From NCBI GenBank assembly GCA_905183005.1, contig CAJJDO010000065.1, forward strand, positions 186,001 to 250,000: a stretch of DNA of 64,000 nucleotides, written 5' to 3'. The stretch is from Paramecium pentaurelia (Eukaryota > Ciliophora > Oligohymenophorea > Peniculida > Parameciidae). Below are positions 48,087 through 59,989 of the stretch, one piece after another (the first letter of the stretch is position 1; the number at the start of each line of letters is the position of its first letter). Under the pieces are notes generated by a model. The model worked only from the letters and a program-made list of their open reading frames with translations. It ran no database searches and was not told where the DNA came from. The translations under genes and the position numbers were made by a program.

Positions 48087-49594
48087 ATGAATACAAAACA
48101 AAAAAGTGTTGCTTAATTATTCTACAGAAGCTTATACAATAACTCTCATGGTCTCTTAAAGTAAAGAATGAGAGATCTTGTGCCAGTTAAACAAGCTTTA
48201 CTCCGTGATGTGAGAAAGAGATATGGATCCAAAGAAATCTGTAAGGTGACAGTTGACCAAGCCATAGGAGGTATGAGAAATGTGTTTGGTTTGTTTTATG
48301 ATGCATCATTGTTGGATGCTAAGACTGTAATGATTTAGAATTTAAAGTTCTTAGGGTATCACAATGAGAGATTACAATATTCCAGAATTACAAGAGTATC
48401 TCTAAAAAGCTGAGAATGGTCATGAGCCTCTTCCAGAAGCTTTATTCTGGTTACTATGTACAGGTGATTTTCCATGTAATATGATTCATTAATATTTTTA
48501 GCTGAACAAGAATTCGCTGATGTACAATAGGAATGGAAATAGAGAGGACAATTGGATTCATAAACACAAAATTTTATTTTGAGTTTACCAAAATCAGCCC
48601 ATCCAATGACTATGTTATCACAAACTCTATTGTATCTATAGAAAGATTCCCTTTTCTAATAAGCTTATGATTAAGGAAAAGTCTCAAAGCCTTAATATTG
48701 GGAATATTTCTATGAGGATGCTATGGATTTGTTAGCCAAAATTCCAAGAGTAGCTGCTCTTATATATAGACATAAATATAAGGTATATAGATTGTTATAA
48801 TGTAGAATGGAGAAATTATCTCATCTGATGATAATTTAGATTGGGCTGGTAATTATGCACACATGCTTGGATACAATAAATTTGAAGTTCGAGAATGTTT
48901 AAGAGGATATTTAAGCATCCATGCTGATCATGAAGGAGGTAATGTGAGTGCCCATACAACACATTTGGTTGGTTCAGCATTGGCAGATCCATATTTGTCA
49001 TATTCTGCTGGTGTCAATGGTTTAGCTGGTCCATTACATGGTCTTGCTAATTAAGAAGTGCTTAAATGGTTATTAGAATTGAAAGTATTTCAATATATTA
49101 AATATATAATAGGAAGAATTAGGTGATAACATTTCAAATGAAAAAATTCAAGATTATGTGCTTACTACAATTAGAGAAGGTAAAGTTATTCCAGGATATG
49201 GACATGCTGTTTTAAGATATACTGATCCACGTTTCATTCATCAAAAAGAATTTGCTGCTAGACACATTAAAGATGATCCTTTAGTTGATTTAGTTAGATA
49301 ATGTTATCATGTAATCCCACCTGTTTTGAAAACCATTGGAAAAATTTAGAATCCATGGCCGTATTTATTATTTATTATCATAGAAATGTTGATGCACATT
49401 CTGGAGTATTGCTCTATCATTATGGAATGAAAGAATTCCAATACTACACTGTAGTATTTGCTGTCTCAAGAGCATTAGGATGCATGGCTAATCTTATCTG
49501 GTCCAGAGCATTCGGATTACCAATTGAAAGACCAGGATCCATTACTATGAGATGGATTGAAGAGAAGTATGGTGAAAACTAAAACTTAAAATGA
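48087..49594 (+). CDS. CS: Citrate synthase, mitochondrial type, 461 residues
   Basis: Condenses acetyl-CoA with oxaloacetate at the entry of the citric acid cycle. Five introns (48347-48368, 48476-48501, 48783-48805, 49085-49112, 49361-49383) give the full eukaryotic type II enzyme. The N-terminus is Arg/Lys/Ser-rich and free of acidic residues at first, as expected for mitochondrial import. The active-site His regions are DHEGGNVSAHTTHLVGSAL and AGPLHGLAN; the Asp region is NVDAHSGVLL. PGYGHAVLR is also present. The splice at 48347 leaves TVMIQNLKDYNIPEL where the family is usually better conserved, so that junction is the least certain. Confidence 0.93.
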
Positions 49595-49669
49595 GAATCA
49601 TTTCATTTCATCAATAAATATCATATAATAACATTTCTCCTTATATCTTAGTAAAACATTTAACAGATA

Positions 49670-52600
49670 TCATAACTAAGAATCCAAAATCTTTTTTACT
49701 CTCCTTATTTTTGAGGATACAAAACATTTTATAGTGTAATGAATTGGCTTACTTTTCTTTGTTCTATGGAATTTGTTCATTCTACTCTTTGATTATAAAT
49801 TGTACCTTATAATTACATTATTGTAGTTATTATGTGGATTATAATACTTAAATAAATGCATCTTTTCAAATCTGTTAAATACAATATCATTATATTAATA
49901 GTGATGATTCTTTTAATAAATCAAATTGAATACCTCTGGAGTGTTAATTATTTAGAACTGTGACATTTAATTGAGAATACTCACTTTTGTTCCTGTTTTA
50001 GTACTTTTCTTTCTGTTTGTATGTCTTTATTATTCTGAAAGTGATTAATCACTATGAGATCCTCTTTCCTCCTTCTTTTTTTAAGGAGGAGGTTATTGAA
50101 ATTATGTTGGAGAGACTCTTGCAGATTTAGTATTAGCCTTAGAATTACTTGAAGGATTATTAGATAAGTTATTAGATAGAGGATTCGAATATGTATTAGA
50201 ACGATTTGATGTTTATCTGATTGAATTCTATTATTGTTATTATTGATATTGAATTTGATCATCTATTTATCCTGATTGTTATTGTTGATAACGAAATGTG
50301 AGTTTGGCATGCATAGAGCGAGCAGCACTATAGAGATGATTCTTTTTAGCAAATGCTTAGGAACCACTACTTTACTTGCTTAATTAATTAGTATCCTCTT
50401 ATTTTGAATTAAGAGAGTCAAATTACTTACTTTAAGATTATTCAGTAATAACTTGCAATTTCTCTTTATGTAAGTTTTCTAGAGTAAATTTATTAAATAG
50501 AAATACCTAATGTTTCAGACATAAAGGGAAATCCTGCAGTTCTTAAAGTAGTTTTGTTTTATTATTTTCTTAATTAATTATTAAGTACTGGATCGATGGC
50601 TAATTCTTCATAGAGTTGATCTTCCTCACTGTCTGGATTATCACTTAATTATTCAGGACTATATTTGTGCACGGATTGGGTTTTACTCAAATAGCTGGCG
50701 GATTGTTAGGTCTAATCTATGTAGATTTAATATATATTTATATCAAGAGTATAAATACTTTCACTATAAGGTAGTTGCGATGACATAGGAAAGTCTTCAG
50801 ATGTCATTACTTCTTATGATAATTTCTATTGATATTGTTTGGCTCGTTCCCCTACAACAAATAACATCAACAAAGCCTTAGGTTCTTTATTTCTTCTTTC
50901 AATTTTAAACCTTTATTGTGGATGAGGGTATATATGTTTTTCAATAACGTTTATTTTTTTTGGATAATATTATAAGTATTGACATTCAAATAATAAATGA
51001 CCTTTGATTTTACAATAATTGCATTCAAACATATTATGATTCTAGTAACAATTATCTTTGAATAAACAAAACATCTCATTGTCTTAAGGATAAGTCTTAA
51101 TAATTTCTAAGAAATCTGATCTTCTCAATTTTAAAACTGTAGTTAATCCTTAACTATTAATTGAAATATAAGGAGGAATTCCAGTTATGAATGAGAATTC
51201 CCCAAAGGTTTATCCTTCTTATAATGTATGAAACGTCCTTTTTGGTTTACCTTAAAAGTATCCCTAAAATTAAATTTTAACTTTTCCTTTTAATATAAAG
51301 TAGAGACAGAAATCTTCAACTTAATGTTCCTAATATAATTTAAAATTTAATCTTTTACTTAAACAATATTCTCTTCAGGATTGTATTATGCAATATCAAA
51401 CCAATATATTAATTATTACTTCAAACTCGATGAAAATTTATCAAATAATCTAATTTTATCAACCATCTTAGAACGAATGGAAACTTATAATTCTTCTTAA
51501 AGACCAGGTGACAACTTTTTAGATAAAAGATCTCTTGTCTTAATGATGTCTTCCTAACCTTAGATAATAGATTAGCATTACATCAATTACATATTCTAAA
51601 TAAGAGTAACAACGACATTGTAATCCATAATCAATTTTTTTGTCTTTAATTCCATTTAAAAATGAAGCTAAATGTTTTTCTTTTTCTTCTTCTAATTTCA
51701 TTATTGGTTTAATCCAAATAAAAATTGCTGAGGCTGTATAAATCATAGTGAATGAACTAATGATCATAAAACATTGTAAGAGCAAGGCATTTGAATGGGT
51801 AACATCAATAGATATAGCTCCATTATGAGTCAATACAGAGACAGCCAATGTAATTGAATAATGTATACCTTCATCAGATTCTAATAAACAAGCAAATGTC
51901 ATTATTAATGCTACCCAAAGAGTTAATATGTAAATTATTAATTAAGTAGAATTGTATATATTTTCAAAACGTTCTGCTTGTCTAATCAATTGCATTATGA
52001 TATAAGGTATAATGATGTAATTGAGTTCATATTAATATGGAAAGATTAAAACTATAGATGATGCTAATCTACTAAAATCTAAGGCTAATTTAGTTTAATC
52101 AACATATTCAGTATTAAATTTACCTTCTTTCAAATGAAAGGGTCCTCTCTTAAAATAAATATCAGCAATTATTTGAATTATTGCTAAGCAATGTGTTATA
52201 TATGCAGGAATTTCAAAACCTGGTTCTTTAGCTATGTGTATAGGTATAAATATAGATGATGCAAGTATGATAAGAGAAGTCAAAATGAAATAGGAAATTG
52301 TGAACCATTTATATAATTAGGGTTAGACTATTGATATTTAAAAATATTTACTTGATGTTAAATCATCAATTAAAGTAATGTCTTTTAATTAATTCCAATT
52401 AATATTTCTTTTCATCTTCTGAACAAATTTGGTCACTAAATTCTTCACATGAATTGAATTAAGTGTGGAAGATTTATTATTTTTATCCATCAATTCTGAT
52501 TGTAGCTATAAAATAAATCTTCATTCTTACAGATTCAGATTATAATGAATCTTATGGGTCCAATACTGATACATCAATCAATACACTACCACTATTATCA

Positions 52601-52902
52601 ACTCTTTATTTTGAATCTTATTTAAAAGGGTTCTTATCAAAATTTTTATTTGAATGCATATTCGTATAAATTGTGGGTACTTTCATATCACTTCCAGAAA
52701 AATCAACTGGCTATTTGATTGAAGAAATCATAAATGAATTTTTTGGTTATGGTAAATTCATACTAGAAGAAGACTATTCCTCATCTTCTTCTTGAATAGA
52801 TTCACTATTCTAATAACCTATAGTTCTTGATACTCGCCTTTAAGGAAAATGTTCATTTGGATCAAGGTCTTAAAATTCTTCAAATTTTTTAGATAACTAC
52901 AT
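49670..52902 (-). CDS. Cyclic-nucleotide-gated / EAG-like cation channel with a zinc knuckle, 1,032 residues
   Basis: Introns are 52506-52530, 52328-52351, 51554-51581, 51330-51358 and 50479-50506. An N-terminal cytosolic part of about 200 Ser-rich residues precedes six likely membrane segments (about 210-400; for example WFTISYFILTSLIILASSIF). A linker leads to a cyclic-nucleotide-binding domain (about 470-590) with GEFSFITGIPPYISI near 532. A CCHC zinc knuckle, CNYCKIKGHLLFEC, follows at 592-605. The long Q/S-rich tail ends in an NVIIRYNLQ-type motif. The pore filter is not a clear GYG: SITLAVSVLTHNGAISID occupies its place, so ion selectivity is uncertain. Cation channels of this family set ciliary membrane potential in Paramecium. 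Confidence 0.83.
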
Positions 52903-52926
52903 TTTATATTAAAATCATTCTTTAAA
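52903..52926. promoter_or_regulatory. 24-bp spacer between divergent start codons
   Basis: It separates the channel ATG (minus) from the 5-phosphatase ATG (plus). A/T-rich, with no recognisable motif. The two genes must share it or use promoter elements inside each other's coding regions. Confidence 0.45.
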
Positions 52927-54059
52927 ATGTAAACTCAATCTGCTTATCCTTTAATTGAGGATCCTCTACCATTTCCACTTTTTAATGAAAACTTCTTTAG
53001 TGAATATTCTTAAGATAAAAAACTTATAGGAAATTTGAATCAAGAAATGTTACATCTCAATCATAAATGTTCATATAAATGGTTAAATTAACCAAGAAAT
53101 GAGTGGAATTTTGAGAACGATATAAGAATACTTGTTATAACATGGAATATGCATGGGATGATACCCAACCATTCCTTAAAAAGGCTATTTAATATTGATA
53201 TATTATATCATGATATTATAGTTATTGGAACATAAGAATGTTAACGTAGTATAGTAACATCAATATTTTGTGAATCCAAAAATGAATGGGAAGTTAAATT
53301 ATAGAACGAATTAGGAAAATCCTATATAAAAGTATAATCAGCTTCACTGAATGCAATGCATATCATAGTCTTTGCTCATAAATCATTGATACCTAAAATA
53401 AGAAATGGTAAGTAATACACTTTCTCTTAAGGTTTTATGGGAATTGTTGGCAATAAGGGAGGAATAGCAGTATCAGTAAATATCGATGATAAGATTTTCT
53501 TATTCATTAATAGCCATTTAGAAAGTGGATAAAATTCTGAATCTAAAAGATAAACTTAGTTTTCTAAATTGGAAACTCATTTTTAAAATTAAGTATTTTC
53601 AAATCATAATCATGTTTAATATGATTATCTTATTTGGACTGGAGATTTCAATTCTAGAATTGATGAAAACATAAGTCCTTAAACAATTAAAACTCATTCT
53701 GATTTTTTTGGATGGTTAGGAAAAGATTAAATGTATCTTAGTCGTCATAATAAATTAAGTAAATTTAGTTTAATACTCAAGACTATTAATCATAATTTTA
53801 AGAAGGAATGATCTTTTTTCCACCAACATATAAATTATTATAAAATTATAATTCATGGTCATTAGATTAAGATTTTAGAATTCCAGGTTGGTGTGATAGA
53901 ATACTTTATAAAGAAAATAAAAAAATGACAATTTAATCTACATCATAAAGTTTTAAAGATATGACTTCTAAATTGAAGTTATAAAATTATGATGCAAATT
54001 TTGATATCTTAGGTAGTGATCATAGACCTGTATTTGCATAATTTACAGTAGCAATATGA
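52927..54059 (+). CDS. Inositol polyphosphate 5-phosphatase, 361 residues
   Basis: Removes the 5-phosphate from phosphoinositides or inositol phosphates. Introns are 53408-53431 and 53759-53781. The first has 24 bases and no TGA, so read-through would also keep the frame. The catalytic core is in order: ILVITWNMHG, IVIGTQECQ, FMGIVGNKGGIAVSV, NSHLESGQ, WTGDFNSRID, PPTYKLLQ, PGWCDRILYK and SDHRPVFAQF. The nuclease-like fold is complete but there are no SH2, Sac or OCRL-type accessory domains. It is a minimal cytosolic enzyme; the preferred substrate is not determined. Confidence 0.92.
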
Positions 54060-54113
54060 AATATTTATATTATTAAGTATATTATTTTATTTAATAAATA
54101 TAATGACAATTAT

Positions 54114-56737
54114 TCATTCTATAATAATACTCTCTTAAAAGAGTACCATTAATCCAGGATTGTCAGCTAAAAATGATCTTAATGATGATGATTCTAAGAT
54201 GATAATTTCAGTATCTTCTACAGCCTCAACAATTGTAGTAGTTCTTTTGTTTTTAACAATAGAATCAATTTCTCCAAAGAACATTCCACTTGTTAAAGGA
54301 TAAGTCTAAATAATAATGTATATGATTTTACTTTTATTTCATTTATTGATGATTTTTCTGATATTTCTGGTGTTTAGATACTTGGTTTTTATTATTCAAG
54401 CATAGCTAAATTGATAGGTAAAGAGAGTCTCTTCTTTTTTTAATCAATAATTTATTATTATTATTATTATTTAGTATGATCACTTGTAGTTGATTCTTAT
54501 CTATTAATTTTTACAGATTATCCTTCATATTATTATACAACATAATCAGATGGTAGAATAACTTATGCTTTACCAGAAACTACAAAAAATGCAACAGTAG
54601 CCATAACACCATATTATTGAATCATAGAATGTTTTTAGAAAAATCTTTTTTAATTTAATAACATTTCTAATTGAATCTTTTAATAAGATGTTAATTAAGA
54701 AAAGAATTTATTTCTTTCCATTATTTATATTTATGAACGAACAACTTAAAGATTCTCTAATTTTTGCATCACTTCACCATATTAAAATATTCTTAAAAAG
54801 TCTTCTTTACTTAATGTAATTAATTAACATTAATTCATAGCTGTAGCATTAGCTTTTCTTTTATTTTAATTAAAGAAACATCCTTCACCAAAATAATCAC
54901 CATAATGCATATATTTCACAAAAACAGGATTATCAGAATGTATTTTAACAGTTCCTTTACGAATTATATAAAATTCATTTCCTATCTCATCTTAAATACA
55001 TATATTTTAATTTTATTCATAATTCTTAATAGTTGAACTCTCAAAAATCTATCTTACTTAATGAATATTAGCATGTTTAAATAAATCAATATTTTCAATC
55101 AAACTTAATTCTTATATTGTATTTAATCTAGAATCTTCAGATTATTAAATTAAAACTATAGTATTCTCTAATCCTACTCCTGGAACTCTTAATCCAGAAT
55201 CAGAAGGGATATCTTTAGCTGCAGTATGAATCAATCTTAATTTCTCTTTAACTTCTTGTGGTAATTATGCTAATAATTTTGCAGGAGTATGAATAGGAGG
55301 TACACCAGCTTCATGTAAGATAAGTGAATTCTTCCATTTATCTTCACTCATCAAATAATTGTATCTAGATTCTGAAATTACTCCTTTCTCAAATATTGTT
55401 TTTAATCCATTTGGTTCATAGAATGTATCACCACTAAAATAGATTGATTTTCCACCTAATCTTACTGTAAAAGATAAACAAGGAATACTATGTAATGAAT
55501 AATGAAATTCAAATTAAGCTCCATTTATTTTTAAAGGGGTTCCTACTATAACTCTTTCAAAATTAAAAAGTGATTCAATATAATCTACTGAAAATGCAGT
55601 CATAGCTGCATACTTTCTTACAAAACTCTCTTTTATTGTTGCAGTACTAATTAATATTGTTTTTTCAGATTCTAATAATTTTTAAAATGTGCCTGCATCA
55701 TGATCAGCATGATTATGTGATATAATTACCCATTTTACTAATCTACTTGGTATTCCATTTTTTCTCAAAAGTAGTGTTGTAAATGGAGGTGGATCAAGCA
55801 TCACACCTAAACCATTTATCCAAAAAATATAACCTGATACTGATCCTTTTGGATCAAATCCATGTGAACAACCTAAAACTGTTACTCCAAAAATAGGAGG
55901 TGTAAATGTCTATTCAAAATAATGTTCAATATATTATTAATCATTAGGATTACTAAATAATCCATATTTTATATATGCATTTGATTTAACATCATCTATC
56001 ATAATTTCAACTTTATTTTTCATCTTAGCTATCTATTTTCCATTTTCATATATAATAAATTTCTAATCTACTTTTTTTACTATTACATCCTAACCTAAAT
56101 TTACTTGGTTTTATTCATCAAAAATTAAAAAATTTATTAATAAATCTACAGTCAATGGTTCATTAGGATTAAACGGATTCTTTGCAAAATGTCCTAATTC
56201 TTTCACTATATCTGGTTTACAATTATAATCATTGCTAAAATCTTAATCAAATTTTTAAAAATCTTTTGGTCCTAACAAAGTTTCTTAAAATATTGTTCTA
56301 ATTGCTTCTTCTCCTTCCTTATCAGTTATTAGTGTTACTCTCTTTCTCTTTACAAAAAAACTAAAATAAGTTGGAAATTCAAATTCTGCAACAGATAAAC
56401 AAAATCTTTTATCAAATCGATGTGATGGTACAATAAATATACCTGGTACATCCAAACCTAAATTGATGCTATCTTTCAATGTTTCAGGAACCATACTGAA
56501 TTGTATTGCACCAACTTTTGTCATTATAACACTTCCTCCTCTAGGTAATTTAATTTTATTTGATAAGTCACTCTCAGAAAATTATGATTCAGAATTTAGA
56601 AGTATAGGATTTTTTATTTGATTAGATTATCTTGCATCTTCACTTTGACTATCATTCTCAGAACCATCATCATGATGAGAACTAGTCATTGAAGCATATT
56701 CAAGAACTTCTTATTCATTAACAAAATGACAAGCCAT
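54114..56737 (-). CDS. Metallo-beta-lactamase-fold cyclic-nucleotide phosphodiesterase with two cNMP-binding domains, 865 residues
   Basis: One intron (54306-54331). Residues about 90-530 form a metallo-beta-lactamase fold with the metal motif HNHADHD at 341-347. Later ligands lie near FHYSLHSIPCLSF and YFSGDTFYEP. Two cyclic-nucleotide-binding domains follow. The first is at about 560-680, with YGDYFGEGCFF. The second runs from about 690 to the end and includes SGMFFGEIDSI. A TAA run codes for six Gln between the halves of the second domain. The same order (MBL plus two cNMP domains) occurs in the Dictyostelium GbpA/GbpB phosphodiesterases, whose hydrolysis is stimulated by bound cAMP or cGMP. 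The same activity is inferred here. Substrate choice is unknown. Confidence 0.85.
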
Positions 56738-56879
56738 TTTAATCTGATAAATAATTATTTATTTGATCGCAATCTAAGTAATACTATATAAATGATTTTA
56801 GTTTAGTTTGTTATTTAGAATATAATTTATTTATTTGATAATTATAATATATTTCTTAAAAAGGGATTATAAACTTATT

Positions 56880-58385
56880 ATGAATTATTCATAAGAATTT
56901 TAAGTGTAGAAATTTTTTGAGCCATCACAAGATGTTATCAAAATGATTGCCAAAAATGAATTCCTATATATTGCATATTCAAATGAGATTATTGTACTAT
57001 CAATAAAGCGTTTAACTCAAAGAAAGGATATTATTAAAAAAAAAATCAACATACCTAAATTTCAAACATTTGATACTTTAACTAGTGCTTTTAATGATAA
57101 TGAACAAACTAAATTTATTGCATTAGCATATCGTGAAGATTCTTACCCTATATTATATAGCAGCAATCTTGAAAAAAGAATTATATCACTTAATTCTGAA
57201 TAACCATAAATTAAGGATTTCTATGTTATGGAAGAATAAATAATTGTTTTATGGAATAATGGGGCTTTAGTTATAGATTAATAATTAATGTTTGATAATG
57301 TAAAAGCGATATCATGTTGGAATAATAATTTGGCTGTGTATAGAAATAATGAGCTTTTAATTGGAAATATAAAATTAAATTTGAATTAAGAGTATAAAGA
57401 TGAAATGATTTATGCACATTCTCTTTTAGTTTTATATAATTCATCTTAAATTCTTATTTATGATGATAAAAATACTTTTGAGATACCATTTCCTGGTGCA
57501 TTATAAATAGAAATTATAGATGAAGATACTTTATATATATTATGTGGAACTTAAATATAGAGTCTTAAAATTAGATCTTAAGAAAAATAGATTAAATTAC
57601 AATTGACTTTTATGAGCAAGTTTTATCCAATTAATGAATAAGATTTCTTATTCAAAAATGGTAATATTATGATCTCTAATAAATGGAGTAAAATCAATAG
57701 AGTAATTTCGGTTTGTAAATCATACAATCAAATTTTAGAGTTTGCTTGTCTTAAAGAATAAGTAGGATAATCAATAAATTGTATTATTATGGAAAAAGAT
57801 CCATAAGAACTTTTCAGATTAATGATTTAACCTTAATTAAATAGTAATTTTTAATAACCACTTAATATCAATGATTTTAAGATATATTACTATTATCTCA
57901 AAAAGGAAATTATGTGTTTAGAAATTGCTAAATAATTATATGAAAAAAAAAATAAAGTTTAAGATTAATTACTAAAATAATATAAATTTGAAGACTTATA
58001 AAAAGCAACTGGTAAAGCTATATTGAATTTATTAATGTTAATGGAATAACATGAAGTATACAAAGACTTTTATAATCATATTTATATATCTTATCTTGAG
58101 TCAATTAAACCAACAAATGATAAAATTAAAATTTAGATTGCTGCAGTAAAAAATAAGTTTGTACCAAGTCTCTTAAGAAAAGAAGATATTTGCCCAATCT
58201 GTAAATAATAATTAATTACATGGGTTACATGTCCAACTCATAGATTTATTAGATGTTAAACTACAATTGAACCAGTCTATTTATAATAATTATTTGTTTG
58301 TAAAGGATGTGACTTACAATCTATAGAGTCTATTAAAGTCTGTCCAGTATGTGGTTGTGAGATGAAAAGATTATTAAAATAATGA
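56880..58385 (+). CDS. Protein with C-terminal TFIIIC-type zinc finger, 501 residues
   Basis: Intronless. Residues 1-290 have alternating short beta-like segments, as in a WD/beta-propeller. A helical part follows. A Cys/His cluster near 430-495 reads DICPICKQQLITWVTCPTHRF, then RCQTT, FVCKGC and VCPVCGCEM. This spacing resembles the zinc finger at the end of the TFIIIC 90-kDa subunit (GTF3C4 type), which also has an N-terminal propeller. A role in RNA polymerase III transcription is therefore possible. The identification rests on the finger and domain order and is moderate. It is divergent from the phosphodiesterase gene, 142 bases apart. Confidence 0.75.
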
Positions 58386-58908
58386 ATTTAATTAACTAAT
58401 ATATAAATAATATATGTAATTCATTCAGAGGAAGTATTTAGACTATACATCATTTTTTTTGTTTTATAAATATTAAATTAAATTAACTAAGCATGATTAC
58501 TAATTTTAGTATAACTTAATATTTTCTATATAAAATTATTATTTAAGATGAATCATAATGAGTAATAATTTGATTGATTTTTATGTGTTATTATTCATAA
58601 ATGGATGTTTTAATTCATTTTAAATTTATATTAATCAATCTAATAGATGAAAGATTAAGGTAATTGAATTAGAGATTTAATTAAATTATTTTTATTGAAT
58701 GTTTGATTGGAATAATATTAATTTATTTTGGTTTGAATATCATTTCAAATGATTATCACGAACTCTAAAAATAGTAATGAAATTATTATGATTAATTAAA
58801 TAAAAAATGCGTCATTTTAATATAAGTTTAAAAAATAATGCGCATGATAATAGGCACTAATTAAGGAAATTTATCAATTTATGATCTAATTTATAAATAT
58901 CCAGGAAA
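58386..58908. other. Intergenic, no gene seen
   Basis: About 520 AT-rich bases upstream of the sugar bisphosphatase. An ATG at 58839 opens a different frame with no family match. Confidence 0.5.
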
Positions 58909-59906
58909 ATGCATTCTCTTCATGTTAAGCTTAGTGATGAACCAGAATTATCTTCAGTATGTTCAGCATTACTTCTTGCATTCATTGAAAATTCCAGAGT
59001 TTTGAGATATTGTTCTGGAGGTGGAGATTATACAAACACTCAAAATGATTTTGGAGATCATCAATTAGAAATGGATGTATAATGTGAATTGAATGTAAAT
59101 ACAGAATTGAAGAAAACAGGATTTGTTAGTCATACAGCAAGTGAAGAAACACCAGAAGTAAATAGATAATCATAATTATTCTTAGATGAAGCTACTTTCT
59201 GAAGGTGGGAAGTATATAGTGACATTTGATCCATTGGATGGAAGTTCTATTATTGGAACCAATTTTGCTGTGGGCACAATAGTTGCTATTTGGAAATCAG
59301 ATGAAAATCTATTAATAGGAAAAAGAGGAAGAGACATGGTATCTGCTTGTTGTTGTTTATATGGAAGTAGAACAAATGTTGTATTCTGGAATGAGAAGGA
59401 ATAAAAGGTCTAAGAATATACATTATTTGGTATGGCATTAATTTTGATTTTGTTTAGATGGTGATAAATAAGGACATTGGGAATTAACAAAAGACAATAT
59501 CAAGATTAAACCAAAAGGCAAGTTATTCAGTCCTGGAAATACAAGATGTATAGCTGAACATATTCCTTACAGAGAAGTTGTAGATTATTGGATTCATAAT
59601 GGTTATACATTGAGATATTCAGGTGGAATGGCACCAGATATATGTTAGATCTTTTTGAAAGAAGTAGGAGTATTCTCTTGTTTTGGTGATGCAAAAAATC
59701 CATCAAAATTGAGATACCTTTATGAATGTGCTCCACTTTCTTTCTTAACAGAGAAAGCTGAAGGAAAGTCTTTCAATGGTAAACATTCTGTACTTGATAC
59801 AGAAATCACAGGATATCAACAAAAGAGTGAAATCATTGTAGGTAGTGCAGATGAAATAGAATTTTTCAAGAGTGTTTGGAAGAAACATGGACTTTTAAAA
59901 GAATGA
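58909..59906 (+). CDS. Sedoheptulose-1,7-bisphosphatase-like sugar bisphosphatase, 313 residues
   Basis: Introns 59158-59185 and 59430-59457. The metal and phosphate motif FDPLDGSSIIGTNFAVGTI matches the SBPase pattern (SSIvdTNF), not the SSNID pattern of fructose-1,6-bisphosphatase. Other conserved parts are NDFGDHQLEMD, SEETPE, LFSPGNTR, YTLRYSGGMAPDI, CAPLSFLTEKA and HSVLDTEI. No targeting peptide is obvious, so a cytosolic location is likely. In plants the enzyme serves the Calvin cycle. In a heterotrophic ciliate it would shunt sedoheptulose-1,7-bisphosphate into the pentose phosphate pathway. All active-site elements are intact. FBPase activity cannot be excluded. Confidence 0.88.
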
Positions 59907-59989
59907 TTTGTTTATTAAATATAATAAAATTGTTATAAATTTTAATTATTTAAAATGAAAAATAATGGAAATTGTTTATATTTAAATTA

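Noticed and set aside
50396..50470. A 33-base GT...AG segment in the ion-channel tail as an additional intron
   Set aside because: It is longer than its neighbours, keeps the frame when read through, and gives a plausible Ser/Gln-rich tail.
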